DNA of 64,000 nucleotides from RPQJ01 sp963793005 (lineage in GTDB: Bacteria > Pseudomonadota > Gammaproteobacteria > Steroidobacterales > Steroidobacteraceae): assembly GCA_963793005.1 (NCBI GenBank), contig CAWBYP010000002.1:124001-188000 (forward strand). The letters run 5' to 3'. Positions 45,369 to 53,667 of this stretch are shown piece after piece. The notes below the pieces were generated by a model that had not been told where the DNA came from, made no database searches, and was given only the letters and a program-made list of their open reading frames with translations. The stretch's first letter is position 1, and each line of letters opens with the position of its first letter. A program made the translations under genes and the position numbers.

Positions 45369-46580
45369 TCATTGACCCCCGGCAGGTGCAACACGGTAGA
45401 CCACGCCGGCGAAGTCGTCCGCCACATACACGGCGCCGTCCGGCCCCTCGGCGACGCCAGCGGGGCGACCGATCACACCGGAGTCGCCGAGAAACCCCGT
45501 CAGGAAATCGCGCTCCTCGATCGTACCGTCCGCGGCCCAATGCAGTGAGACCACCTTGTACCCGTCGGGCACCGATCGGTTCCATGAGCCGTGTAGTGCG
45601 ACAACCGCGGCGCGCTCGTATCCAGCAGGCCTTGCCGCCGAGCGCAGGAACGCGATGCCAAGCGGTGCATTGTGGGCACGGAATCCGTGCACCGGAGGTT
45701 GCGCCGTGGTGAGCAGGGCTTCGTGTCCCTTGCCCAGGTCGGGGTCGAGAACGTTGAACCCGTTCACGTACGGCCACCCGTAGAAGGCGCCGCGCTCGAC
45801 GCGGTTCAGCTCATCGGGTGGAAAGTCGTCGCCAAGCAGGTCGCGGCCGTTCTCGGTCGCGTACAGCGAGCCGTCCCAGGGCGCCCAGTCGAAGCCGACA
45901 CTGTTGCGCAGCCCGGTTGCGTAGATTTCGCCCTGCGTGCCATCGGGCGCGAACCGCATCATCGTCGCGCGGCGCCTGTCCTTTTCCACACAGACATTGC
46001 AGGTCGATCCCTGGGAGAGGTAGAGCTTGCCGTCGGGGCCAAACGCGATGGTGCGCGTGACGTGGTTCCCGTCTCCGGTCAACTCCGTGACGACGTGCTG
46101 GTAGTCGTCCGTCGTGGCACCGGCCTGCTCGTCGAAGCGAATGCGACCGATCGCAGTCTTCTCTGCCACGTAGAGCCAGCCGTCGCGAATCGCAAGTCCG
46201 TGCGGCCTGTCGAGGCTCTTGAGCAGTACCCGACGGCCGTCCGGATGTCCGTCGCCGTCGCGGTCGCGGTCGAGCAGCATTACTTCGCCGCCGCGCGTGC
46301 GCGCGACCAGGAGATCGCCAGTGCCGGTGAACATCAACCAGCGTGCCAGCGGGATGTCTCCCTCGTATATGTCGACCTCGAATCCCGGCGCGGCCCGCAG
46401 GCGGTTGGCGACTTCCCCTGGCGAAGGAGTCTTGACGCCGCTTCCGAACAGCGAGGCGAAGAGCATCTGTGGGTTTCCGACCTTCGGCGGTCCGAGCCTG
46501 GCATATGCCAGGACTCCGCAGGTCGCCACTACGACTGCCAGTACAAGCATGATGGTCACTCGACCGGGCTTTCTGCGCAT
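45369..46580 (-). CDS. PQQ-dependent sugar dehydrogenase (GDH-B/sorbosone type)
   Basis: A 403-residue protein with an N-terminal signal or anchor segment (about residues 8-26, VTIMLVLAVVVATCGVLAYA) and a six-bladed beta-propeller of the soluble aldose sugar dehydrogenase family. Typical segments are DRPHGLAIRDGWLYVAE, GDGNHVTRTIAFGPDGKLYL (followed by SQGSTCNVC), VGFDWAPWDGSLYATENGRD and AVVALHGSWNRS. Probably periplasmic, oxidising a sugar or other alcohol with PQQ. No PQQ synthesis genes in this window. Confidence 0.82.
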   Translation of the reverse strand: MRRKPGRVTIMLVLAVVVATCGVLAYARLGPPKVGNPQMLFASLFGSGVKTPSPGEVANRLRAAPGFEVDIYEGDIPLARWLMFTGTGDLLVARTRGGEVMLLDRDRDGDGHPDGRRVLLKSLDRPHGLAIRDGWLYVAEKTAIGRIRFDEQAGATTDDYQHVVTELTGDGNHVTRTIAFGPDGKLYLSQGSTCNVCVEKDRRRATMMRFAPDGTQGEIYATGLRNSVGFDWAPWDGSLYATENGRDLLGDDFPPDELNRVERGAFYGWPYVNGFNVLDPDLGKGHEALLTTAQPPVHGFRAHNAPLGIAFLRSAARPAGYERAAVVALHGSWNRSVPDGYKVVSLHWAADGTIEERDFLTGFLGDSGVIGRPAGVAEGPDGAVYVADDFAGVVYRVAPAGGQ

Positions 46581-46758
46581 GAACGTGACCGAATTGCCTG
46601 ATGATCCTGGATTTTAGCAGGGCGGCGCGCCCGGGTTCCCCGCAGGTCAAAATGCAGGCAGGCTGGGCGACCACAGGCCGATAGGGCCACAATGTGATCC
46701 GCCCCGCCGGTACAATCCAGTGACCGACGTATGTCGACAGCCAACCTGGAGCAGAAAC

Positions 46759-47280
46759 ATGAAAGCAATTGCACTGTTCGCGACACTGGCCGCGATCCCG
46801 CTCAGCTCGCTGGCCGGCGATGGCTTGACCATCAAGATGAACTTCGTTGACGCCACCGGCATCGGTGAGAGCGCAGGCACGGTGACCGTGACCGAGTCAA
46901 AATACGGATTGGTATTCAGCCCCGACCTGAAGGGCTTGCCGCCGGGCCTGCATGGTTTCCACGTGCACGAGAACCCGAGTTGCATGCCGGCGGAGAAAGA
47001 TGGCAAGGCAGTGCCGGCGCTGGCTGCCGGCGGACATTACGATCCCGCGAAGACCGGCAAGCACGGTTTTCCGTGGGGCGACGGACACCTGGGTGACTTG
47101 CCGCCGCTGTACGTCAATGCCGACGGCATCGCCGACCAGCCTGTGCTGGGGCCGCGCCTGAAGCTCAGTGATCTTCCCGGCCGCTCGTTGATGGTGCACG
47201 CTGGAGGCGACAACCACGCCGACCATCCTGCGCCACTGGGCGGCGGCGGGGCCCGGATGGTCTGCGGCGTCATTTCCTGA
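46759..47280 (+). CDS. sodC: Superoxide dismutase [Cu-Zn]
   Basis: Periplasmic Cu,Zn superoxide dismutase, 173 residues. A signal peptide of about 19 residues (MKAIALFATLAAIPLSSLAG) precedes a mature domain with HGFHVHENPSC (copper ligands and the disulfide Cys), GGHYDPAKTGKHGFP and GHLGDLPPLYVNADG (zinc site), and MVHAGGDNHAD plus MVCGVIS (second disulfide Cys). The start is set at the ATG preceding KAIALFAT, with GGAGCAG 8 bases upstream. It is divergent from the sugar dehydrogenase gene across about 180 bases. Confidence 0.95.
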   Translation: MKAIALFATLAAIPLSSLAGDGLTIKMNFVDATGIGESAGTVTVTESKYGLVFSPDLKGLPPGLHGFHVHENPSCMPAEKDGKAVPALAAGGHYDPAKTGKHGFPWGDGHLGDLPPLYVNADGIADQPVLGPRLKLSDLPGRSLMVHAGGDNHADHPAPLGGGGARMVCGVIS

Positions 47281-47282
47281 GC

Positions 47283-47978
47283 GTGAGCGTGCTGGTCGTT
47301 CATCACCTCGAGACTTCGCGCTCGCAGCGCATCCTGTGGCTGCTCGAGGAACTCGGCGTCCCGTACGAGCTTAATGTGTACCGGCGCAATCCGGCCACGC
47401 GGCTCGCGCCGCCGGAACTCAAGGCGGTCCACCCGCTTGGCAAGTCGCCGGTAATCACCGACGACGGAGTGGTGGTGGCCGAGTCAGGCGCCATCATCGA
47501 GTACCTGGTTGAGAAATACGCGGCGATGGCGGGCGGTGAGCTGGCACGGCTCGAGCCTCCTGCCGGCACTGCCGAGCGCCGGCAGTGCCGGTACTGGATG
47601 CACTACGCCGAAGGTTCGCTGATGAACTGGCTGGTGATGAAGCTGGTGTTCACGTCGATCCCGAAGCAGCCGATGCCGTTCTTCGTGCGGCCGATTGCGC
47701 GTGCCTTGTGTGGCAAGGTCCAGCAGCAGCTGGTCGATCCGAACCTCAGTGCGTCCACCGCGTTCATTGAGGACCACCTGTCGCGCCACCGCTGGTTTGC
47801 GGGCGAGGATCTCTCGATGGCGGACTTCCAGATGAGCTTTGCGGTCGAGGCACTGATGTCACGTGCGGAAGGACTCGGTGAGTGCCCGAAGCTGCGCGAG
47901 TACCTGGCGCGGATACGGGCACGACCGGCATACCAGCGCGCGGAAGCGAAGGGCGGGCCGGTACTGATGTCGAGCTGA
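47283..47978 (+). CDS. Glutathione S-transferase family protein
   Basis: A 231-residue cytosolic protein with an N-terminal thioredoxin-like domain (VHHLETSRSQRILWLLEELG, GKSPVITDDGVVVAESGAII) and a C-terminal helical domain (WFAGEDLSMADFQMSFAVEA). Ser12-like residues in the LETSRSQ loop probably bind glutathione. It lies 2 bases after sodC, so an oxidative-stress pairing is plausible. Specific substrate unknown. Confidence 0.85.
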   Translation: MSVLVVHHLETSRSQRILWLLEELGVPYELNVYRRNPATRLAPPELKAVHPLGKSPVITDDGVVVAESGAIIEYLVEKYAAMAGGELARLEPPAGTAERRQCRYWMHYAEGSLMNWLVMKLVFTSIPKQPMPFFVRPIARALCGKVQQQLVDPNLSASTAFIEDHLSRHRWFAGEDLSMADFQMSFAVEALMSRAEGLGECPKLREYLARIRARPAYQRAEAKGGPVLMSS

Positions 47979-48013
47979 CACAACTCGACCGTCGCCAGGC
48001 GTGTGAGGGCTGA

Positions 48014-48577
48014 ATGGATCTGCCGACTGCTCAAACGCTTGGGATTTGCTACGGGCTGTCGGAAGTGGCGCTCGGGATCTTCAAGCGATCAGGTGCGCCG
48101 TCGCGCGAGACGGACCGGTCGTCGCTTCGTGTCCTGTGGCTAGTGATCCTGGCAAGCGTTGCCATGGCCATCGTCGCAGCGAGGACATTGCCGCAGTTCG
48201 GGTCGCAGTTGCTCGCTGCCGGTTATTCGCTGGGCGTGCTGGTGTTCGTGCTGGGCCTGGCCCTGCGGTGGTATGCGATCATCTACCTGGGCCGCTTATT
48301 CACCGTGGACGTCGCAATTGCGGAAGACCACCGGGTGGTGGAATCGGGCCCGTACCGGGTCGTTCGCCATCCCTCTTATACCGGGGCATTGCTGGCGTTC
48401 CTGGGCTTCGGCATCTGCCTCGGCAACTGGCTATCGCTCGCCGTCGTGACATTGCCGATTGCACTGGCGTTCATGCGGCGCATCCACGTCGAGGAGGCCG
48501 CGCTGAACGCTGCGCTTGGCGAGCGCTACGCGGCGTACGCACGCCGCACGAAGCGGCTGGTGCCGTGGGTGTACTAG
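48014..48577 (+). CDS. Isoprenylcysteine methyltransferase-like membrane protein
   Basis: A 187-residue integral membrane protein of the ICMT/PEMT family with about four hydrophobic segments. The SAM-binding motif is VVESGPYRVVRHPSYTGAL followed by the segment LLAFLGFGICLGNWLSL, then RIHVEEAALNAALGERYAAY. In bacteria such proteins may methylate quinones, phospholipids or peptides; the substrate here is unknown. Confidence 0.8.
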   Translation: MDLPTAQTLGICYGLSEVALGIFKRSGAPSRETDRSSLRVLWLVILASVAMAIVAARTLPQFGSQLLAAGYSLGVLVFVLGLALRWYAIIYLGRLFTVDVAIAEDHRVVESGPYRVVRHPSYTGALLAFLGFGICLGNWLSLAVVTLPIALAFMRRIHVEEAALNAALGERYAAYARRTKRLVPWVY

Positions 48578-48601
48578 GGCAGGAATGCTCGGGACAAAAA
48601 C

Positions 48602-49081
48602 ATGAAAGTTCTGTTCATCTGCATGGGCAATATCTGCCGATCGCCAACTGCAGAAGGGGTGTTCCGCCGATTGGTTGCGGAGCGCGCGCCCGGGTTCGAC
48701 ATCGGGATTGATTCCGCCGGCACCCACGACTACCACGTGGGAGATCCGCCGGATCGTCGTGCGGTCGCTGCCGCTGCGCGTCGCGGAATCGACATCGCGG
48801 CCCTGCGGGCACGCATGGTCGAGCAAGCTGATTTCGAGCGGTTTGACCTCTTGATCGCGATGGACCGCCTGAACCGGGAGATCCTGCTGGACCGCAGCCC
48901 GGAGCAGTACAGGAACCGCGTACGCCTATTCCTGGAGTTCGCTCCCGCGATCGACGAGGACGACGTACCCGACCCGTACTACGGTGGGCAGGTGGGATTT
49001 GAGCGCGTGCTCGACCTGGCCGAGGAGGCTTCGAGCGGTTTGCTCGAGCAACTCATTACGCTGTCAGAAGCGCGGCGCTGA
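48602..49081 (+). CDS. Low-molecular-weight protein-tyrosine phosphatase
   Basis: A 159-residue phosphatase. The active-site loop CMGNICRSP at residues 7-15 (C-x5-R with the nucleophile Cys7 and Arg13) sits at the N-terminus and the general acid Asp lies in DVPDPYYGG near residue 122. In gammaproteobacteria such enzymes often dephosphorylate polysaccharide tyrosine kinases; P. aeruginosa has one next to kdsB. Here it is about 5 kb from kdsB. ATG start with GGGACA box about 8 bases upstream. Confidence 0.92.
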   Translation: MKVLFICMGNICRSPTAEGVFRRLVAERAPGFDIGIDSAGTHDYHVGDPPDRRAVAAAARRGIDIAALRARMVEQADFERFDLLIAMDRLNREILLDRSPEQYRNRVRLFLEFAPAIDEDDVPDPYYGGQVGFERVLDLAEEASSGLLEQLITLSEARR

Positions 49082-49099
49082 CCTCCGAATGGCGAGCTT

Positions 49100-49210
49100 T
49101 CAGCTCGAGTCAGCGTCCCGCCGATCCTCGGCGAGTTCGCCCCACATCGCGTTCAGGATCGCAAGCAGCACCGCGAAGCCGACGCCGAGAACCCAGGTGA
49201 AGTACCACAT
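49100..49210 (-). CDS. cydX: Cytochrome bd oxidase small subunit CydX
   Basis: A 36-residue membrane peptide starting MWYFTWVLGVGFAVLLAILN and ending in acidic AEDRRDADSS. This is the CydX/CbdX pattern, a single transmembrane helix that stabilises the heme cluster of CydAB. It starts 12 bases behind cydB. It is short enough to be missed by automatic annotation. Confidence 0.93.
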   Translation of the reverse strand: MWYFTWVLGVGFAVLLAILNAMWGELAEDRRDADSS

Positions 49211-49222
49211 GACTTTGCTTCC

Positions 49223-50362
49223 TCAGTAGGTGCCGCGCCGGTTTGCCTCGACGTAGGCGGCAGTAACCTTGCCGGCCATCACTCCGTAGGCCCAGCGCGT
49301 ATAAAAGATGATCAGGGGCATGAAGATGACGACGGCCCCGAGCATCAGGCCGAGCGTGAGGTGGCTCGAGGTTGCGTCCCACACCGTAAGGCTGGAATTC
49401 GGCTCCGAACTCGATGGCATGACGAACGGAAACATCGAGACAGCTGCCGTGCCGATCACTCCCGCCATCGCGACCGAGGAAGCGATGAATGCCGCCAGCG
49501 TCCAGCCGCGCCGCGCCAGCACGAGGCCCGCAATGGTTCCGAGGAAGCCGCAGGCCGGTACCAGCATCGTGAGCGGCCATCGCACATAGTTGTTCATCCA
49601 CGCACCCGGGTCGGCCACGACGGTCTTGGCCAGCGGATTGGAAACGCCCGCCGGGTCGGCGCCCGACGTGATCACGTACCCGCCAATTCCGCTGCTTACC
49701 CAGACGCCGGCCAGTGCGAAGGTCGCAAGCAGCAACAGTCCGAACACCAGCGATGCGGTGCGCGCGCGACGGTAGATCTCTGCCTCGGTCCGGTGCATCA
49801 GGTAATTGGCACCGTGGAACGTGATCATCGAGAGACTTACGACACCGGCGAGCAGCGCGAAGGGATTCAACAGCTGCCAGAAAGTTCCCGTGTAGCGCGT
49901 GGCGAGCGTGGCGTCAAAATGAAACGGAACGCCCTGCAGCAGATTTCCGAATGCCACGCCGAAGATCACGGGCGGCACGGCACTGCCGACAAAAATGCCC
50001 CAGTCCCAGCCTGACCGCCAGCGCGGATCCTCGATCTTGCTGCGGAAGTCGAAACCCGTTGGCCGCAGGAACAATGCCCACAGCACCGCCAGCATCGCCC
50101 AGTAGAAGCCCGAGAATGCCGCTGCGTATACCAGAGGCCAGGCAGCGAACACGGCGCCGCCCGCGGTGATGAACCAGACCTGGTTGCCATCCCAGTGGGG
50201 ACCGACGGTGTTGATGACGACGCGGCGCTCGACGTCGTTGCGACCGACAAAAGGCAGCAGCGTCCCGACGCCCATGTCGTGCCCGTCCATCACGGCAAAC
50301 CCGATCAGGAGCACCCCGACCAGCAGCCACCAGACCAACCTCAGTGTTTCGTATTCGAGCAT
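49223..50362 (-). CDS. cydB: Cytochrome bd ubiquinol oxidase subunit II
   Basis: Membrane subunit II of the high-affinity terminal oxidase, 379 residues with about eight to nine transmembrane helices. YETLRLVWWLLVGVLLIGFA and DGHDMGVGTLLPF near the N-terminus, WFITAGGAVFAAWPLVYAA, and FRSKIEDPRWRSGWDW are typical. It follows cydA after 11 bases and is followed by cydX. Confidence 0.96.
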   Translation of the reverse strand: MLEYETLRLVWWLLVGVLLIGFAVMDGHDMGVGTLLPFVGRNDVERRVVINTVGPHWDGNQVWFITAGGAVFAAWPLVYAAAFSGFYWAMLAVLWALFLRPTGFDFRSKIEDPRWRSGWDWGIFVGSAVPPVIFGVAFGNLLQGVPFHFDATLATRYTGTFWQLLNPFALLAGVVSLSMITFHGANYLMHRTEAEIYRRARTASLVFGLLLLATFALAGVWVSSGIGGYVITSGADPAGVSNPLAKTVVADPGAWMNNYVRWPLTMLVPACGFLGTIAGLVLARRGWTLAAFIASSVAMAGVIGTAAVSMFPFVMPSSSEPNSSLTVWDATSSHLTLGLMLGAVVIFMPLIIFYTRWAYGVMAGKVTAAYVEANRRGTY

Positions 50363-50373
50363 GGCGGATGTCC

Positions 50374-51927
50374 TCAGCCGCGAAGCGGCTCGCGGTCATA
50401 GCGGCCGGTACCGAGCGAACCGGGTCCCTGGCGTGCAAAGCGGGTCATCAGGTACACGTCTGCGATGGCGAGCAGCGTGTAGAAGACCAGGAAGCCGAGC
50501 AGCGATCCGTAGAGGCTGCCGACCGACAGCGTGGAAACCGACAGGTGGGTCGGAAGCACGCCGTAGATGGTCCATGGCTGGCGGCCGTACTCGGCCACGA
50601 TCCAGCCGAGTTCCGCGGCAATCCAGGGTGTCGGCAGCAACAGCAGTGCCGACCATAGCAACCAGCGGCGCTCGGCAAAGTCGCCTCGCAAGGTGTAATA
50701 GAACGCGGCTGCGAACAAGGCCAACAGCACGAAACCGATGCCTACCATGATCCGGAAGCTCCAGAACATCGGCGCTACGCGTGGAATGGTGTCGGCCGCG
50801 GCCTGGTCGAGCATCGCGGGCGTTGCGTCGCGAACGTCGGCGACGTACTTCTTCAGCAGCAATCCGAAGCCGAGGTCCGCCTTGTGCTGCTCGAAGGTCG
50901 ATCGCGCCGCCTGGTCCGCCGGGTTGGCGCGCATCTGCTCGAGCGCGGTCACGGCGTCGATGCCCGAGACGATGCGTTCGCGGTTCTTCACCCTGATCTC
51001 CGCGATGCCGGGGATTTCCTTGGTCATGGAGCGCGTGCCGATCAGTCCCATCAGGTACGGGATCTCGATCGCGTAGTCGTTTCGCATCTCGCGTTCGTTC
51101 GGGATCGCGAACAGCGTCAGCGGCGCCGGCGCCGGCTCTGTGTGCCACATTGCTTCCAGCGCCGCGAGCTTGGTCTGCTGCGACTCGGTGACCGTGTAGC
51201 CGGACTCGTCGCCGAGCACGATCACCGATGCGGCCGAGGCGAGCCCGAACGCAGCAGCGATGCGGAATGAGCGCCTGGCAAACTCGATGTTGCGACCCTT
51301 CAGCAGGTACCAGGACGAAATCGCCAGCACGAACACCGAGCCAGTCACGTATCCGGCACTCACCGTGTGCACGAATTTCGCCTGGGCGGTCGGGTTGAAC
51401 ACTACCGACCAGAAGTCCGCGAGCTCCATGCGCATTGTTTCGGGGTTGAAGGTCGCGCCGACCGGATCCTGCATCCAGCCGTTGGCGATCAGGATCCAGA
51501 GCGCGGAGAGGTTGCTGCCGATGGCCAGCAGGATCGTAACCATCAGGTGCCCGGGTTTCGACAGCCGGTCCCAGCCGAAGAAGAACAGGCCGACGAATGT
51601 CGACTCGAGGAAGAACGCCATCAGTCCCTCGACGGCCAGCGGCACTCCGAAGATGTCGCCCACGTAGTGGGAGTAATACGCCCAGTTGGTGCCGAACTGG
51701 AACTCGAGCGTGAGGCCGGTGGCGATGCCCATGGCGAAGTTGATGCCGAACAACTTGCCCCAGAACTTGGTCATGTCCTTGTAGACCTGCTTGCCGGTCA
51801 TCACGTAGACGCTTTCCATGATCACCAGCAGCCAGACCATGCCGAGGGTCAGTGGCACGAACAGGAAGTGGTACATGGCGGTAGCCGCGAACTGCAGGCG
51901 CGACAGGTCGACTAGCGTATCGTTCAT
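50374..51927 (-). CDS. cydA: Cytochrome bd ubiquinol oxidase subunit I
   Basis: Quinol-oxidising, heme-carrying subunit of the bd oxidase, 517 residues. The N-terminus shows LSRLQFAATAMYHFLFVPLTL with the heme b595 ligand His, then EFQFGTNWAYYSHYVGDIFG, and FVHTVSAGYVTGSVF with the heme b558 His. The quinol-binding loop includes KTYTV-like TESQQTKLAALEAMWHTEP and is long (E. coli-type, L subfamily). The start overlaps the cydP stop as TAATG. The C-terminus LMTRFARQGPGSL matches the family. Confidence 0.96.
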   Translation of the reverse strand: MNDTLVDLSRLQFAATAMYHFLFVPLTLGMVWLLVIMESVYVMTGKQVYKDMTKFWGKLFGINFAMGIATGLTLEFQFGTNWAYYSHYVGDIFGVPLAVEGLMAFFLESTFVGLFFFGWDRLSKPGHLMVTILLAIGSNLSALWILIANGWMQDPVGATFNPETMRMELADFWSVVFNPTAQAKFVHTVSAGYVTGSVFVLAISSWYLLKGRNIEFARRSFRIAAAFGLASAASVIVLGDESGYTVTESQQTKLAALEAMWHTEPAPAPLTLFAIPNEREMRNDYAIEIPYLMGLIGTRSMTKEIPGIAEIRVKNRERIVSGIDAVTALEQMRANPADQAARSTFEQHKADLGFGLLLKKYVADVRDATPAMLDQAAADTIPRVAPMFWSFRIMVGIGFVLLALFAAAFYYTLRGDFAERRWLLWSALLLLPTPWIAAELGWIVAEYGRQPWTIYGVLPTHLSVSTLSVGSLYGSLLGFLVFYTLLAIADVYLMTRFARQGPGSLGTGRYDREPLRG

Positions 51928-52133
51928 TATCTGGGCGACTCCGGTGCGGCGGTGGCGGTCTGCGGTGCGACCTGCAGGACGGCGGCGGCGACATCGTTGA
52001 CATCGGGTTCTGGCTTGTTGTCCCGGACGAATGCCCACCAGATGGCCGCCAGCAGGCAGACCTTGGCGGCCACGACGATCGTGACGTGGCGGCCCGTTCG
52101 GTCATGCCAGAGCCGGGCCAGGTTCGTACTCAT
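51927..52133 (-). CDS. cydP: Small putative bd-oxidase subunit CydP
   Basis: A 68-residue protein with a short basic N-terminus (MSTNLARLWHDRTGRH), one transmembrane helix (about 17-38, VTIVVAAKVCLLAAIWWAFV) and a disordered periplasmic or cytosolic tail. It matches the pattern of CydP, a poorly understood protein encoded in front of cydAB in some proteobacteria. A GTG nine bases upstream is an alternative start. Its stop overlaps the cydA start as TAATG. Confidence 0.75.
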   Translation of the reverse strand: MSTNLARLWHDRTGRHVTIVVAAKVCLLAAIWWAFVRDNKPEPDVNDVAAAVLQVAPQTATAAPESPR

Positions 52134-52156
52134 GGTTGCCACGCAGGATTAATAGC

Positions 52157-52172
52157 ACATGCCGTGGCATGT
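52157..52172. promoter_or_regulatory. ACATGCC-GT-GGCATGT palindrome between cydP and a PLP enzyme gene
   Basis: A perfect 7-bp inverted repeat with a 2-base centre sits 24 bases upstream of the cydP start codon in the region shared with the divergent Cys/Met-metabolism gene. Position and symmetry suggest a transcription factor operator for the cyd operon, the PLP enzyme gene, or both. Confidence 0.5.
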
Positions 52173-52348
52173 TTGTCCAGACCGGGGCTGGCGGAAACAG
52201 CCCGGTTCGATCCTCGCCACGCACCTTGGGCCACGATACGTGCCAAGATTATCCATGCCGCTGGCAGAATTGCCGCCGGACAATCTGTCATGGCAGCTGC
52301 GCGAGACAGGCACAGGCATTTCCGACGTACTTTGCCATCGAGGCCGCA

Positions 52349-53575
52349 ATGAGCAAATTCGATCCGATCCAGTCCTTTGCGAACCTGCGCCACGAGTTCG
52401 GCGAGCACGGTGGCGTGAACATGTCGGTGGAGGCCAGCACGACGTTCACGGTGATCAACCCGACCACGATGCCGGAGATATTCCAGGGGAACCTAGGCCC
52501 GGACGTGGGCGGATGCTACCTCTACGGGCGGCATTTCAACCCGACTGTCTACGTGCTGGGCCGCCAGATCGCGGCCTATGAAGGTGCGCAGGCCGGCTAT
52601 TGCACCGCGAGCGGCCTGTCAGCCATAGCTGCGACGATCATGCAGCTCTGCGACACCGGCGACCACGTTGTGGCCAGCCGCACCGTCTACGGGGGCACGT
52701 TCGCACTGCTGCACGACTACCTGCCCGCCAAGACCGCCGTGACAACGAGCTTCGTGGATGTGTCGGACCTTGCGGCGGTGGAGCGGGCGTTCACGCCGCG
52801 CACCAGGGTCCTGTATTGCGAATCCGTGTCGAACCCGACGCTGCGGGTCGCTGACATCCCGAAGCTCGCCGACATTGCGCATCGGCACGGCGCGCTGCTG
52901 GTGGTGGACAATACTTTCACGCCGTTGATCATCGCGCCGATCCAGCACGGGGCCGACGTCGTGGTGCACAGCCTCACCAAGTTCATGAACGGTGCGAGCG
53001 ACCACATTGCCGGCGCGGTCTGCGGCACGACTGAATTCGTCATGCGGCTGATGGACCTGCACATGGGCTCGCTGATGCTGCTCGGTCCGACCATGGACCC
53101 CCAGGTTGCGTTCGACATCAGCCTGCGTCTGCCACACCTGGGCCTGCGCATGGCGGAGCACAGCCGGCGGGCGAGCTGTATCGCATCGAGACTCGACGAG
53201 CTTGGCCTGCCGGTCATCTACCCGGGGCTCGCGACCCATCCGGACCACGGCCTGCTGGCGCGCCTTGCACACCCGGACTTCGGGCACGGCGGGATCCTCG
53301 CGCTCGACCTGGGGACTCGCGAGCGTGCCTTCGAATTCATGGGACTGCTCCAGAACGAGCACCAGTTCGGCCTGATGGCGGTCAGCCTTGGATTCAGCGA
53401 GACGCTGATGTCGTGCTCGGCAGCCTCCACCAGCAGCGAGATGTCGGAACACGACCTCGAGGAAGCAGGTATCCGGCCCGGGCTGGTGCGGATGTCGATC
53501 GGCTACACCGGCGCGCTGGAGCAGCGCTGGGCGCAGCTGCGATCGGTGCTGGAGAAGATGGGACGGGTCCGCTGA
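52349..53575 (+). CDS. Cys/Met-metabolism PLP-dependent enzyme (cystathionine/methionine gamma-lyase type)
   Basis: A 408-residue fold-type I PLP enzyme. The cofactor lysine is in VVHSLTKFMNGASDH (near residue 215), with TASGLSAIAATIMQL and VVASRTVYGGTF earlier and NPTLRVADIPKLADIAHRHGA in the middle. N-terminal FQGNLGPDVGGCYLYGRHFN replaces the usual YSRxxNPT with YGRHFNPT. Probable activity is a gamma-lyase or gamma-synthase on a sulfur amino acid; the exact substrate cannot be set. It ends with a strong hairpin and is divergent from the cyd operon. Confidence 0.82.
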   Translation: MSKFDPIQSFANLRHEFGEHGGVNMSVEASTTFTVINPTTMPEIFQGNLGPDVGGCYLYGRHFNPTVYVLGRQIAAYEGAQAGYCTASGLSAIAATIMQLCDTGDHVVASRTVYGGTFALLHDYLPAKTAVTTSFVDVSDLAAVERAFTPRTRVLYCESVSNPTLRVADIPKLADIAHRHGALLVVDNTFTPLIIAPIQHGADVVVHSLTKFMNGASDHIAGAVCGTTEFVMRLMDLHMGSLMLLGPTMDPQVAFDISLRLPHLGLRMAEHSRRASCIASRLDELGLPVIYPGLATHPDHGLLARLAHPDFGHGGILALDLGTRERAFEFMGLLQNEHQFGLMAVSLGFSETLMSCSAASTSSEMSEHDLEEAGIRPGLVRMSIGYTGALEQRWAQLRSVLEKMGRVR

Positions 53576-53589
53576 ACTTGAACAAGACG

Positions 53590-53623
53590 CCGCCGGGGAG
53601 GCCTGTATCGGCCTCCCCGGCGG
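53590..53623. terminator. Strong bidirectional hairpin between PLP enzyme gene and rne
   Basis: A 14-bp GC-rich stem (CCGCCGGGGAGGCC pairs with the right half) encloses a TGTATC loop, 14 bases after the PLP enzyme stop and 44 bases after the rne stop on the other strand. The plus side is followed by GGTTCACG and the minus side by TCTTGTT, so it is a likely terminator for both genes without a classical T-run. Confidence 0.7.
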
Positions 53624-53667
53624 GTTCACGTCATGCACCCGGCAGCGCCACGTCGCGCCGCAGGGCT

